Positions 28,666-41,752 of a stretch of DNA of 64,000 nucleotides are shown in pieces. The stretch comes from Laburnicola sp. R22_1 (taxonomy: Eukaryota > Ascomycota > Dothideomycetes > Pleosporales > Didymosphaeriaceae). The notes under the pieces are model-generated. The model was not told the DNA's origin, searched no databases, and saw nothing but the letters and a program-made list of their open reading frames with translations. Numbering within the stretch: position 1 is the stretch's first letter; each line of letters begins with the position of its first letter. The translations under genes and the position numbers were made by a program. Where the stretch lies: the NCBI GenBank assembly GCA_014281115.1, contig JACONQ010000015.1:248001-312000 (forward strand), given 5' to 3'.

Positions 28666-31600
28666 TATCTTTCTACCCATAGAAGCTTGGCCCTATTAAG
28701 CTTTATGCTAAACACCCTTCTAGAAAACACTCTAAATATTTCATAGCGCCTCCTACTAGTGAGTAGAGGTTAGGCCCGCCTCTAATAGTAAGCTTTACTA
28801 ATTACCTAGCTTTGTGTAATCTTTAACAATAGCCTACAAACGCCCACTTATTTTTATTACTAACCTGCCTATTCTACTTACTCTTCGCACTCTTATAATT
28901 TTTCTATAGTTTAGCTTCTTATTTTCCTAAACCTCGAACTATTCTTAAGCCTTTACTTAGTCTGCCTTATTATGCCTTCCTATCTTTAGATTAACTATGC
29001 TCCAGGCGCCTGCGTATTTGGTCGCCTTAGTTTTAGTAGCGACGGCGGCAGCGACAAGCCTTCTTATTAAGGCGATAATAGTGTAGATTCTAGTGGTTTC
29101 GACCTCCCACTAGTGTCCAAAAAGCTCTCTATTAGCGCATTTATTACTTTTTTATCTCTGTGTGAGTTTTCTACACCCCTATAGTCTCTTAGGCTAACCC
29201 CTAGAAAGTAATTCCCCTCTTAGATGCTTGTATTAGCTTTAATGTTATGGTCTAAGTTTTCGCAGCCCTTAGGCAGAGCACTAATAACAACAATAACCTG
29301 CCTCGCGATTTGCAGCCCTAGGTAAATAGTTAAGACAACTTTACACTTTAGTTAGACTATAATCCTAATAAACTTATAATTAACGCTTTAATTTTCCACT
29401 TCCTCTATTATAGTTAGGAAGCGCAATAATACAACTTTAAGAATAAGCGAGTCGCTTTTTACTAGACCTAATAGTCTAAATTATTAAATAATAAAGGCCC
29501 TTATCCTACATACCTACTAAGCCTGTTTGCTGCTACTACCTAAGGACGTATTAACTTTACCCACTCTTTTATTATAGGCGATAACACTCTATCCTATAAT
29601 AGATGCCTATAGGCGTAGTGTTAGTGCTTCTATTTTTCTAATAATAATATAAAACTATTATTTAGTAGTATATATATAGCCTACTATATTTGTAATAAGG
29701 GCGCCCTATACTCTTTTATTCTAGGTATACTACGTTGTCCTTCTCTTTATAAGCTCGTACCCTAAACGTCTCTTAAGTTAACTGTTAGACAGGCCTTTAT
29801 CCTCTACCCCCTAATTCTTCTTCTATACGTTAGGCACGCGTTATAAACCTTAATATCTAGACCTAAGTAACACTTAGCTTCCCAGAAGCAACGTCCCTAT
29901 TTAAGAGCCTTACTATTAGTAATAACCTTAAATTTCTGTCCTAGTTAATCTCTAACTCTCGAATTCTACATCTCCCTGCTTTGCCCTTAGATACTATTTG
30001 TCTAGCTTTCTCCTAATCTTCTTTTTGCGTAAGCTTCACTACTACGCGCACTTATACTTCTAACTAATCCAAAGCACTAACTTGCTACGCTACTCTAGAA
30101 CTAGGCCTATTAGCTTCTTAGATAGTTCTAACACTATTCGTAGCTCTCTTCTATTAAGCAACTGCAATTTATGTATTCTAAGAAAGAGGAAGAGCCCTAA
30201 GAAGGCATTGGGCACGCTTTAACTATGAGCCTATTAGTCCTTCTTCTTCCTATAACACTAATATAGAGAATAAAGCCTAGACTTAAGCTTTTTATAAGTT
30301 GCAGCGCTCTCTAGAGCGGGACTTCTTCTAGAGGCTGTTATAGGATTCTTAAGTCTAGGCTAGAGTTACTTAGGCTTATAGGTTCTATAATAAACGTAAG
30401 GAGGAGGAGAAGTAAAAGAATAGTAGCAGTTCTAGCCTATAGCCTGCTAGTAAAAGCTGCCAAAGTCCCTTTTGCAACTAAGGGCTACCTAGGCTTTAGA
30501 TAGCTTATTAGCACTTAAATATATTCTTCTCTACTATTATAACTCTACTCTTTTCCTTATAATGCCACGTCTTCTATTCTGCGCCTATAAGCCGTTTACT
30601 CCTTAATCACTTGTCTATAAGTGTATAATCCGCTCTTAGAGTTTCTTGCTAGTAGTAACGTAGTCACACTTTTCTTAAAGAGTACTACTACCTATTACTA
30701 GTCTAGAAGCGGCGTTTACGCACACGCCTTACCTACTATAACCTAATAGAGCCTTATAGCTACTTAGAGTATATAACCTACCCTTTATATTCTTCTACTT
30801 CTCTTTTTATCCTACTATTCTAACTCTCCTGCCTAATAATCTTAATCTTCTCCTTAACTATGGCTACTGTCGATTTCTCCTTTGGTAGCCACGTCTCTGG
30901 TGCCAGCAATGATAATAATAGTAACAGTAAGAAAGGCGGCCAAGGCCTATAATGGCCCTTATTACCGCCTATTAACAATGCCCTATAGCTGTTTCTATTC
31001 TATCGTGCGTATGCCTGCCCTAATTGCCCCTTAGCTTACTAACCTATATTCTAGTTATTGCTCTCTTAAATTAGCTATGCAATTTCGGCACTATTCGTAA
31101 GATTATAAGCCTCTTACGCGACGTTTACGCTGAGTATCTATTATTAGGCTATTTTACATAGTTCGCTTAGGGTATAAGTAGCTTTAAGATTAATTCTAAT
31201 TCTGCTAATAACACTCTTATTGCCCACACTATTCTTTTTTATTAGCTGTACTAAGCTGCCCTTATAAAGAATATAAGCACTAATAAACAAAGGCGCAATT
31301 ACTTTAAATAGTGCTTAGTGTCTAGTTATACTCCTTATGCATTCTATCTTTTTGCCCTTTTCTTTGCTACCGACTAAGGCTGTATTAACTATAATTCTAG
31401 TGCAGCTAAGGGTAATTATAACTAAGCCTATAGGGCTTGTGTCTAGAGTTATTATCTTTGCTTTTAGTATATTAATAGTAGTTGGCGCCTTCTTCTTAAG
31501 GGCTGCTGTATTTTATACTAGATAACTTTTTAACATTAGTAGTACTTTTTTAATCGTCATAGTAAGCCCTAATTCGCTCTTAGCTAGTTTCCTATTACTA

Positions 31601-32650
31601 ATCTATTTGCCTAGCTTTATTTCCTCTAGTATCCGCTATAAACACTTAAGCTAATTTTTTTTAGTAGGGTTATTAATAAGTGTGTAAGCTATAGATAGAG
31701 TAACTAGAAGTAAATACCTATATCTGTAATAGAATTAGCAAGCTGCTTAGTTCTAGTAACACTATCACAATACTTCCTACTAGGCGCCTAGGTAGGTCTT
31801 GTCTAATTATTAAGAGTTCCTTAGAGGCGCCTAATTTTCTATTAGGCACTAATTCTAATATTGCTAAGCCTTTTCTACGCACGCCTCTCTTTAGGTATTA
31901 TTACGTCTAACCTATTATCCTTTCTAGTAGCGATAGCAGCAGTCCTTCCTTATTCTAAGGTTCTTCCCGCACACTACTCTTTTTCTATTCTTTTTAACCT
32001 ATTATCTTCTCTAGCAGTAATAGCGGTAGCCCTTCCCTGTCTTAGAGTCAGACCACTCCTACTCCCAATTATCTGCTCTCTAGCCCTAATTCCTCTCTAG
32101 ACTAAGTCTTACTTAATACAGTACTATAGGTTAGCTCTTTATCCTCTAATTTATCTCTCTTTTAGGCCACTAATTATCCTTCTAAAGTTCTATTCTACTC
32201 GCCTTCCTCTATACGTCTAGCTTCCTAATAGTCTATACTCCCTTGTTTCCACTTGGCTATAGTGGTATAATCTCCTCTTCTTCTTCTTTAGGTCTAATTT
32301 CTATTTCTTCTAATCTCTCTACTTAAGTTGTACACTTAGGTTTAGGCTCTAGCAAAACTTAAGCTATAGAGCAAGGTAGTCCTATGCCTTGTTCCTATTA
32401 GAGTCGCAATCCGAACCCTAATTATAGCTTAGACTATGGCGGTTGCGGGGCTTAGATTCTTATAGAGGTTAGTATGGTAGTTCTTAGCTTTTAATTTTCT
32501 AGCTATTTAATTATTAGTTAGGCTCTATTATTAGAGTCTTATAACTTATAATCCTATTCTAGTAATTATATATATATATATTAGACTTTAATTTAACTTA
32601 GTACTAATACTATTATTTTATCTTCTTTTTCTAACTTTTCTTCTTTAACT
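28666..32650 (-). other. Long 3' internal region of G5-A without recognised product
   Basis: About 4 kb between the end of the integrase and the 3' LTR. The part from about 31,900 up is also present in copy B (62,720-64,000), so at least that part belonged to the family before the copies split. The minus strand is purine-rich. Fragments such as SALPKGCENLDHNIKANT (near 29,270) read like protein, but stops are dense and no family is recognised. Plus-strand frames here (for example 31,337-31,525 and 31,861-32,100) are leucine/isoleucine-rich and look like shadows. Confidence 0.4.
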
Positions 32651-33800
32651 ACTTTCTTTCCCTCCTATGAAATAAGCTGTCCCTTAGCTTATAATGCGCC
32701 AAGATTCCAGCTAGCTTACTCCTCCTAATGGGCGAAGTCTAAGGGGTTAAAGTTTGCTAGTGGTGACAAAATCTCTACTTGCTTTATTCTTATAGAGATT
32801 TTCTATATATATCTTACTAGCCTCTATAATCTACGCGCAAATATAGAATGTTTAGGCTTAGGCGTCTGCGTAACTTTATTAAGGTCTATAGAATTAATTT
32901 CCTCTAAGGGATTAGTAATTTCTTCTAAGAGGTTATTAGTGTCTATAATATTAGGTTCTAGTATTATATTAAGGTCTATTATTGTGCGCAGTTAGAATTA
33001 AACAATGTGGTCACCTAGTATTCTATTATAAAAGAGTATTCTATTAAGCTTCTTAAGTATGTATTATCCTTCACTATATAGTAGCATGGCCCTAATTCTA
33101 AAAGGGCCCTAGTATCTTTTAGTGAGCTTGACTTTACAACTTATATTACTAGTCTAAAAAGTATTATATACTAACACTAGATTGCCTTATTATAGTGACT
33201 TTATTCTAAGAGTGCGCTAGTTATTAAACTATTCCTTTCCTTGTTCGCGCAATTAGATAGTTTGGTTAATAGCTTTTTAAAGACAATAGTTACATTTTTT
33301 AAACTACTTTGCTCTAATAGCTAGGAGTTCTTTAGTAGTGTAAACCTATTTCTATAGAAGTGTCTACTAGGTTAGGATATAAAGTTTAATAGGAAGAATA
33401 TATTCTCTTCTATAGATTAGAAAAGCTAGTATTTTGCCTGTGGATTGTTTTACTATAACCTAATTAGCCCACAGCGCTTTGGGTAGGTTTTAGACCTAGT
33501 CGCCCTTTATTTTCTATAGTGCGCCGACGAGCTCTTAGTGGCCTCTTTCTACTAGACCCTACCCTTATAGATGATAAGTACTAGATACCACTTATTAGAT
33601 TCTAAACTATTTAGCTAAGTTCTCTACTAAGTCTCTATTCTCTAGTCCTCTATCTACTAATAGGCAAAAAGAGATGCTCTACCTACTAAAGATAGATTCT
33701 TTTAAAAACTAGACGACTGTGGCTAAGTTAGCGTTAGTAAGCGCTTTCGCTTTAGGCTATCTAGAGGTATAGTCCCTAGCAACAACTATAAATTCCTTTC
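32651..33800 (-). pseudogene. Broken integrase C-terminal half of G5-A
   Basis: Reverse-complement match to the copy B integrase. On the minus strand near 33,790-33,740 it reads a RDYTSR*PKAKALTNANLA-like block, followed by the second catalytic region and the VERGH block. It starts abruptly at the deletion junction, so the integrase N-terminus and first catalytic region are missing. Many TAG codons. Confidence 0.7.
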
Positions 33801-35400
33801 CTCGCATTCCCTATTCGCAATAATATAGTCCTTCCTATATCTAAAGCATTCTTTAAAACGATTATTTGCTTACTATATTAGGTCTATCACTACTATAGCC
33901 ACGTGCATATCGACTTATATTAGCGCTACTAAGTAGGCCTAAGACTAGGTTAGTGCATAGTACTAAGGTTATTATAGTACTATTTACTTTAGGGCCTATT
34001 CTACCCTTATAGTAATTTTCTAGTAGATAACCGGGTCTAATAGAATCGCTATCTCTTAAGGGTCCTAGTTCTAAACTAGAACATTCTAAAGCCTTATAAC
34101 CTTAAGCCTTTTAGTTAGCTTGTCTACTTTATGTTAAGAGATAATTAAGCCTAGGGTTGCTTACGCGCCTAGAGCTTCTTACAGTCTTACTTATTAAAAG
34201 TTTAGGTTAAGTCTAGCGGATTAGAAAACACTCTATAGTATTAGTAGTACTTACAGCTTAATAGTATAAGATAGTATTAGCGCTTAGATTTAATATATTA
34301 GATCTAGTATATATTCTTCTAACTAGATTCGAACTTTACTTAAAAGCCATCTCTCTATTATATTAAAGTTAAGCTTTATAGATCTCTCTATTAACTAGTT
34401 ATTCTTTATTAGAATATTGCCCGCTAGTTGTTTACTTAGGCTATAGATAAGAAGTATACCCTTTTGGCTTTTTATAACTATGCCTACCCTTAGGCATTTT
34501 CTAAATCTAATCACAAACTAGTCTAGAAAATTATAGATATTAAGGTTTGTTATTGCTTAACACTATGCTAGCCACGCCTTTAATATTTTCTTCGTCTCTT
34601 TAGCTTAGGCCTAATTCTAACTTTGCTAATGCCTACGCATAGCTACCCATAACTTCTACTATACCTCTTCTTTTTCTACCTTAGAGTATTCTGGCATTAA
34701 GAAGTTAAGCACATTCTAGATCTCTTAGCTGTAATATTTCTTAACTCTAACAATCTTATCTTTTCTAGAGTACTAGTAGTAGTTTGTACGTTTTTATAGT
34801 CTTAAAGAAATTAGGTTAGGTTCTATAATAAGGCTCTGTATAGGGTTCTACTAGGTGGCTTTATTAGTAAGGGACTATAGGGCTATTACTATTTGTACTA
34901 TAAGAGCATTAGCGTCTTTAGCCAGCTAAGGCGGCATTAGTGCTTTTCCTTTAGATCCTCGCGAGGAGCTTTCTATAAGGGGCGAAGACCCTCTAGCGGG
35001 TATATAAATACTCTTATTAGTTAAGCTTATTATCTTTATAAAACTAATAGCGTAAGGGGATTTTAGGCTTAGGTTCTTGCGCTTTCTAAGTGCTAGAATA
35101 TTAAGAAACTTACGCATCTCACTATAATCTAGGCCCTCTAACTAGGATTGCTAATAGTTATTTAGTCTTCTAGTAGCGAATATTATTATTACTAGTTGTC
35201 TGGTTAGTTTCTTAGGTAGTTAGAGTTAGTGTTCTGGTTCTTCTTTTTTTGCTTTTATTTCTGCCTCGGCGCACCTATACTTATTATTTCTTAGCTTTCT
35301 CTAACTTCGCCTTAGTTTTAGATTCTAAGGGTAATGTAGTGTCTAGCTTTGGTCCCTTTCTTAGTCTAGGTCTGGGTGCCCTAGTCTATTCTTAGTTCTT
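33801..35400 (-). pseudogene. Broken Gag of G5-A
   Basis: Collinear, inverted, with copy B 42,700-44,362 (for example 34,320 pairs with about 43,850). Ends at the zinc-knuckle region, where the deletion begins. Lys/Leu/Asn-rich with dense stops. Borders taken from the match with B. Confidence 0.65.
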
Positions 35401-35539
35401 GTCTATTTATAATTACTTAGTTATCTAGTCCTAGTGGAGTAATTTTGGCTCTAAGCGTCTTTTGGCGCCTAGTTCTAACTACTTCTTAATCTAGACTTCT
35501 ATTTTTATTTTATTTCTATACTTCTTATGCCTAGGCTTA

Positions 35540-35731
35540 TACTCTACGCATAATATTATGTATATACTAGGGTTATTATTTTTTGTTATTTATTCCTAGA
35601 GGCTCGATATTCTAACTCTAAGAGTCGCTTAGTGCCTGGTTCTAGTTGTTTTCTAGTCTGGGTCTTAGTCTAGTCTAGTACTAGTCTAGTCTAGTGCTAG
35701 TCTAGTCTAGTCTAGTTCTAGAGCCTACGAT
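35540..35731 (-). repeat. Part of tandem leader array of G5-A, left of the Copia insertion
   Basis: Contains CTAGTCTAG micro-repeats and the words ATTATGTATATACTAGGG and CTCGATATTCTAACTC, which recur at 40,907-41,140 and, inverted, three times at 42,208-42,690. Confidence 0.7.
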
Positions 35732-35736
35732 CTATG

Positions 35737-35901
35737 TGTCAGATTTGAGCACTATTTAAGCTCATTAAGATGGGGGGTCTAATAGATAAGATAGATAAAC
35801 AGTTGTATTGTGTGTGTTCTGTGACTTATTGGCTCGAGGTCTAATTTAGAGGGTAGAGCCGACCACGTGCCCTTATTTAGTAACACGGCTCTAATCTAAC
35901 A
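35737..35901 (-). repeat. 3' LTR of the Copia element
   Basis: 165 bp. The neighbouring internal bases read AAGGGGGTG on the minus strand, a polypurine tract at the correct place. Confidence 0.88.
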
Positions 35902-35949
35902 CACCCCCTTAGCTTAGGCTTATCCTTAAGCTAGACCCCTTATAGCCGT

Positions 35950-38900
35950 CCTTTATTCTAGAGTAATAGCCTCTATCCTTTGTTCTAGCTCGTTAATTTG
36001 TACCTCCTTTCTATTAAGATCCTCTGCCATATTAACAAGTCCTAGTTAATCTAGAAACTTGCTCTATTTGTTAACAGGAAGGGCCTTCGTAAGCCCATTA
36101 GCTATTATTTCGTTCGACTAAGTGTAGGTAACCCTAATCCTTTCTTGCACTACCTCTTACCTTAACTAATAGTTATAAATATACATATAGCGGAGTTTAG
36201 TATTAAGCTGCGCAGTCTTCTTAGCAACAAGCTGTATCGTTTGCCGATTGTCGCATTTAATAGTAATCGTTTAATTCGCAAGCTTAACCTAGAGCTTATT
36301 AAGTAGGCGTAATATAAATAGTGCCTCCTTGGCTACCTATAACAGGGCTAGTAGCTCGGCTTTAGTGGTGGATGTGGTAACAGTATCTTGCTTGCTTGCT
36401 TTCCACATAATCAGCCTACTAAACAGTTTAATAATATATCCTTAAGAACTCTTTTAGTCTAGTATATTGTCCGCAAACAAGGCATTACTTACTACCTTAA
36501 AACTGTCTTCTCCACCTAGCTGTAACGCCCTTGTGTGTGTTTCTTGGAGGTATAGTAGGACTCAATTGGCGGCATCTTAATATTGGCTGCTAGGGTTAGT
36601 GAGAAATCGTGCTAATTAGAAGGACGCGAAAGTAGTGTCTGGCCAGGTAGTAACTGCGGCAAATAGGATCGATCCGACCTTGCGTTAGTATTTGTTAATC
36701 TTGGATGGACTAGCGAAGCCTAATTATAGAGTAAGCTTAATACTACTTATTAGGATATTATGCCTAAGGCTTTGGTTATTAACTAGCCTAATAATCTTAT
36801 TAACATATAACGCTTGTAAGAGCCAGATCTTTTATTGCGGGCGGTTCCTGAGAATCTTAACTCCTAGGAACCATTAGAGATCTTTTCCTCCTATAAGGGT
36901 GTACTTTTCTTATAGCTACTTAATAACTAGCTTAGCCTGAGGTTTGTTCTCCTATTTATAGGCAATAATAATATCATCTACATAGAAGAAGATAATTACG
37001 CCTTGTTTAATTATATAGTAAGGTTTATAGGGTATGCTAATAAGGCCTAAGCCTCGCAGTGTTAAAGTGAACTCTCTCTGCCAGAGTAGTGGTAAGATCC
37101 AAAGTCCATATAGCGCCTTATTAAGCTTTAGAATTGTCCCAGGTTTGTTATAGCCTTGTGGCATCCTTATATATATATCTCGGTCGATCTTTGCGTAAAC
37201 AAAGGCATTTGTAACGTTGTATTAAAGGAGCTCTAGGTTAAATCGCGCCGCAATCACCATAAGCATACGAAATAATTATCTGGCTAATATTGCTGCGTAT
37301 ATATCTTATAACATAATATTTCTCTATTAATCGCCATAAACAACAAGGCGTGCTTTGCACTTCTTAAGTCAGTAATGTTTATTAAACTTATAGGTGTATA
37401 CCCACATATAGTTAAGAATCTATTCTCTAGTTAGCTTGATTATTTTAGCTAGTATCTCGGTCCAGGATCTTATATTCTAGTGACTGTTCAGGTGCTGTTT
37501 CTTAGCTTCCTTAAACATATCGCACAGTGGATGTTCTTTAAGCTTATTGTGTTAGGAAGGTGGTATAGGCAACTAGCTCCTATGTAGCTTCAATCCTTTA
37601 GAGAGCAATCTTTTTAACCGCGCCTTATCTAATGTTTTCCCATTAAAGTTCCCTGCGTTTCCCGCTTTAGTGCCAGCTATAAATGCTGCAGCCCATAGGC
37701 ATATTATTAATAATAAGAGTTAGTGGTCTTTTCCTTTGTCTTCCTCTACTAGTGATTGTGCAAGGAGTGTCACTAGTAGTAGTGTGATTGGCGGAGTAGG
37801 ATAAGTATAGTCTACTTTCCTACCTTGTCGATATCCAGGCTAGTCTTTATCCTGCGGGTTGTCTCGAATTGTCTCATCTTCATAGAACGACTCTGTCTCT
37901 GGTTTAGCTAGTTTAGCTGTGGACGGTAGTTTAACTGATTGGACCCATGCGGCGATCTCTTTAAGGGTATTGTGCATAAGGTTATCTATAAGGTCCTCTG
38001 TCTTTCCGCTAAAGATACTGTCTTCGTTAAATATTACGTCCTAGGTGCTGATTACTTTCCCAAGCGAGGGTATCCATATCCAAAAGATGTTAGAGGATTG
38101 GTATCCTACTAGATATCTAATCCACGCCTTTGGGTCAAGACATTGTAGCCTGCTCTTGCCATGGCGGGTATTATCTATTATTGCAAAAGCTTTGCACCTA
38201 TATGCCTTAAGATAGGTTTAATCTAGCTTTTGTAGTGCTGTAACCACTCTATTCTAAAAGGCCACTATTATAAAGAAGACTTTGTATGGTGTTCTCTAGT
38301 GATTCGCATAGTTTGGCGTTCGATTATAGAGGTAGACAGCTGACTAGGTAATCTCTAGCCACATATCCCATAGTAGGTTGGCATTAAGTTGCATTGCCCG
38401 GGCTTTATCTTTTATTACACCCCCTGAGCGTTTAGCTCCCCCATTCTGTGCTTGTGTGTTAGGTGCTGAAGGCTTAATTGTAATCCCCTAGGCTGTGCAC
38501 TATTAATTAACTTCTTGTTTAACTGTGAATATTTCGTTGTCCGCTTTAATTACCTTAACTATAAGGTTAAATTGGTTCTTTATAAACTTTGTAAAAGTGG
38601 CCAAAGTTTGGATAATAGATTGAGCTGTGCGATTGTCCTTAAAGTAGAAATCCCATATTAGTCCTAAGTATTAATTAGTAATTAGCATTTGGCTCTTCTC
38701 TTTTGTTAAGCTGCCATCTTCGTAGCTGTGGAAGTCTATTGCGACTTGTTCTCCTTCTCTTTTGTTAAGCTGCCATCTTCGTAGCTGTGGCGGATTAACC
38801 TCTATTGCGACTTGTCCGCAGGCGTCGCACTGTACTGTGGTGATGCCTTTAATCCGCACCCCCTTAGATTGCTGCACTAGGTGCTTGAGAGCACTAGGGC

Positions 38901-40650
38901 CTAGATGCCCTAGTCGCTTATGCCATCGCAGTGCGTCTGCCTTTTGCGGGGATCTCTTAGTGCGTGAGGTAATCCTGTGGGTGTAGAAGGTTGCCTGTTC
39001 TATTAGTTCTAGTTGGTATTCTAGAACCTATTAGTTGTAGAGCTCTTGCAGCTCAGCAATAACTATATTATCTGCTCGCTTTAGGCTTGTAGGTTCTAAT
39101 TTAGTATCCCACTATAGCCCTTAACACTATAGTATCCTAAAAGACACTAGGTTGCATAGAAGGTCTAGGCAATAGGCCATATTGTTAAGGCGTAGTATCC
39201 GCCGTCTAGCCAGGCCCTTCAGTTCAAGGTGAACCGTGCTATATCCTTTAACCTATATTTGTGTATTTCCAGCCCATATAAAGTCTCTAGGCAATAGAGG
39301 GCGAAATAAGACAAATCAATTAAGGTCGTTCGCGATGTGGCAGGTGGTGCCTAAATTAAGGATCGAGAAGTATTGTAGTGGGTAGCTTGTAGAATCGGAT
39401 TAATATAATGCCGCATTAAAGCTGGCTTAGATAGTGGAAATTTTCCGTCCATCTAGTTAATTATTATTAATCTTAGGAGTAGGGGTATGTGAATTCTTAA
39501 TTCGTGGGGTTTGAGACCTTAGTCTCTTTACCTTCCTTATCTCCTCTTATAAATCTAAATTATTTCTAATTCTATATTGTACTATGTCTGTAAAGCCAGG
39601 TTGTGGCCTAAACCACTCTAGTGCATATTCCAAATATGCGTAGAAGCAGTCTTTTAGACTATGCCTTTGTCTATAAGCAGGGCATTTTCTGCCTTTAACT
39701 GCCGTTATATCCTCTATTAAGAACTGCTTAGATATGGTACTTTAACCAAAGGATCGTTTTTGTTAAGGTCTTCCCTATCCACGTTAGTTATTCGTGGAAG
39801 ATGGCGCGTCTTTAGCAGCGTAAGAGGCGTCCCTATTAGTGCCTAGGGTGAATACACTACTAGCAGTAAGAGATGGCTTACTAGTAGCAAAGGCGCCCCT
39901 ATACTATTTGCCCTTAATTAGGTGGAGTATTGCTATATGTTCTTAGAAGCGTTTTATTATCTCCTTTCTTATTATATCTGCGTCTCGGCGTCTAGTTTCT
40001 TAAAAGGACACGCCCTAGGTAGGGGCAGCCTTTATAATCGCAGTTAGGAAGTCCTTTATAGTATTATGAATTAATTATACTTTAGCGACATTGTTTGTCT
40101 CTGCTTCTATAGCTGCCTAATTATACTTAGTTAGCTAGGTATCCCAGTTTAAGGGTTGTCTTATCGGCTTAAGAGCCTGTAGGTATCGCGCTCTCGCCCT
40201 ATCCCGCTTGTCTTCCTTATCAACGCCTACTATCTGCGTTAGAGATTTAATCTATTGCTAGATCTACTCTCTAGGCTTGCAGCAGTTACGTTGCAGGTGT
40301 TGCAACACAGTTAATTGGATATAGATAACCACTTTCTTAAGACTTATTCTCTCCTCTTAGTATTTCTTATCCTTAATCTTGTAGTTCTTAAGCTGTATCT
40401 TGTAGAACTTAATGTCCTCCTTATATACCTTAAGGCCTGAATTTAATAGCTCTAATAGGCGCGTTAAAGGGTTTTGTTAATTGTTGTTATTTACGCGGAT
40501 AATTAACTAGTAACTCGCTATTTCTGGCGGCGACGGCGGTGTCGGCTTTTCGCGTGGGAGTTTGGCTCCATCTAGACTAATAATGGGCCATATATCCATT
40601 GGCTCGCATCGCGCTTTTAGCTGCAGCAGCTATGGTGTATAATTAGTGTA
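35950..40650 (-). pseudogene. Broken Gag-Pol of the Copia element
   Basis: Copia order (Gag, protease, integrase, RT, RNase H) read from high to low coordinates. Integrase N-terminal zinc region near 38,877-38,800 (VQCDACGQ, one CxxC pair visible). RT at 37,164-36,952 with LNKALYGLW and FYVDDIIIAYK, keeping the catalytic YVDD. RNase H near 36,270-36,030, ending in a NEIIANGLTKALPVNK block where the usual ADGLTK Asp is Asn. The polypeptide ends at about 35,950 with a heptad-rich tail (LNRKEVQINELEQRIEAI). Stops are scattered. The Gag part (about 40,650-40,000) is not assigned in detail. Confidence 0.8.
38695..38815. repeat. Tandem duplication (59-bp period) in the Copia integrase region
   Basis: The 37-bp word starting CTTCTCTTTTGTTAAGCTGC occurs at 38695 and again at 38754. 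TCTATTGCGACTTGT follows each copy at slightly different spacing. It would add about 20 codons behind the zinc-binding region. Confidence 0.75.
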
Positions 40651-40736
40651 ATTGGTTAACACGATCGTTAAGTCGCGGAGCGTTAACAGCGACATTGTCT
40701 TTTCTTAGGGTTAATTAAGGTAGTAAGACTCTTAAT

Positions 40737-40901
40737 TGTTAGATTTAAGCACTATTTAAGCTTATTAAGATGGGGGGTCTAATAGATAAAATAGATAAAC
40801 AGTTGTATTGTGTGTGTTCTGTAACTTATTGGCTCAAGGTCTAATTTAGAGGGTGGAGCCGACCACGTGCCCTTATTCGGCAACACGGCTCTAATCTAAC
40901 A
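40737..40901 (-). repeat. 5' LTR of the Copia element
   Basis: 165 bp direct copy of 35737-35901, flanked on the right by CTATG. I could not assign a tRNA-type primer-binding site just inside it. Confidence 0.88.
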
Positions 40902-40906
40902 CTATG

Positions 40907-41140
40907 CATAATTTGTATATATGCTAGGGTTATTAGTGTTTATTATTTATTTCTAGAGGCTCGATATTCTAACTCTAAGAGTTATTTAGTGCCTAGTTCT
41001 GGTTGTTTTCTAGTCTGGATCTTAGTCTAGTCTAGTGCTAGTCTAGTCTAGTCTAGTCCTAGAGCCTACGCTCTATGTCTAATTTGTGTATATACTAGGA
41101 TTATTAGTGCTTATTATTTATTATTTATTTCTAGTAGTGC
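40907..41140 (-). repeat. Part of tandem leader array of G5-A, right of the Copia insertion
   Basis: Two more units of the array also seen at 35,540-35,731, with CTAGTCTAG micro-repeats. Continues into the element's 5' internal sequence up to the LTR at 41,420. Confidence 0.7.
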
Positions 41141-41419
41141 GGTTTAATAAGGGCTAGTGTAATAGCTAATTAAAGCTTAGATTATATTTCTATTTTAAGG
41201 TTAGCGCTGTGCTTAGTTGCGCCTAATTTCGCCCCTAAGTCTCTTTTGGGGTTTCTTTCTATCCCTAGTATGCGCTATTTCGCACACTACTGCGCGCCAC
41301 TATTATTCTATTTTGTCTTTTTCTTAGACAACACTGCTCGTCCATATTAGAGTACTAATATAATGGCCTTCCTAAGGTTAAGGTTTTAGAGGTTTAAGTC
41401 GCGGGTTAGTCGCTAATTT

Positions 41420-41568
41420 TGTGGAAGAACCTAGTCCTAATTAGAGCTTAGTAAAAAGATAGATTAAGTTATATATACTAGAAGAAAGAAACCGCCTATT
41501 AAATTCTTAAGAGCTAATTAGGCACCGGCTTACCACGTAACCTATGTAGTAGAGTTTATTCCACTATA
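41420..41568 (-). repeat. 5' LTR of G5-A
   Basis: 149 bp. The 35 bases left of it (GTCGCGGGTTAGTCGCTAAT and neighbours) are mirrored exactly next to the LTR of copy B (41,902 onward), so both are 5' ends with the same primer-binding region. Confidence 0.82.
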
Positions 41569-41752
41569 GGATTAACTAATAGCGTAAGCTCTAGTAGACT
41601 AAATATAGTAACTACTAGAGTTATATCCTTAGGAGCGCTATTATCTATAGATAAGTCTAATATTGCAAGCAATAGACTCTCCTTATAGGTAGCTTTACTA
41701 ATTAATATTTTCTTACTTAACTAGTATATTATAGATACTAATACTTTTATAT
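41569..41752. other. Spacer between the two head-to-head G5 copies
   Basis: 184 bp of AT-rich sequence not repeated elsewhere in the window as far as I can see. No target duplications recognised at either LTR. Confidence 0.5.

Larger units (their letters stand above)
35737..40901 (-). mobile_element. Ty1/copia retrotransposon (minus strand), RIP-degraded, complete ends
   Basis: 5,165 bp with two 165-bp LTRs (35737-35901, 40737-40901) and the 5-bp duplication CTATG (35732-35736, 40902-40906). LTRs begin TGTTAGATTT (TGTCAG on the left) and end ATCTAACA. It sits inside the tandem leader array of G5-A. LTRs differ at scattered C/T and G/A sites. Mutated less than G5 around it: several frames of 60-75 codons remain. 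Confidence 0.9.
28517..41568 (-). mobile_element. Ty3/gypsy element G5 copy A (minus strand), internally deleted and carrying a Copia insertion
   Basis: Two 149-bp LTRs in the same orientation (28517-28665 and 41420-41568). The internal sequence is the reverse complement of copy B (41,753-64,000). Copy A lacks about 4.4 kb present in B: the sequence just after the Gag zinc-knuckle region (B about 44,362) joins directly to integrase sequence (B about 61,775) at about 33,800. Protease, RT and RNase H are therefore gone. No 5-bp target duplication could be recognised (AGTAT versus GGATT). Confidence 0.8.

Noticed and set aside
31337..32100. Hydrophobic plus-strand frames (62 and 79 codons)
   Set aside because: They lie on the pyrimidine-rich strand of G5-A, and the second has a counterpart in copy B (63,475-63,684); these are shadows of repeat sequence.
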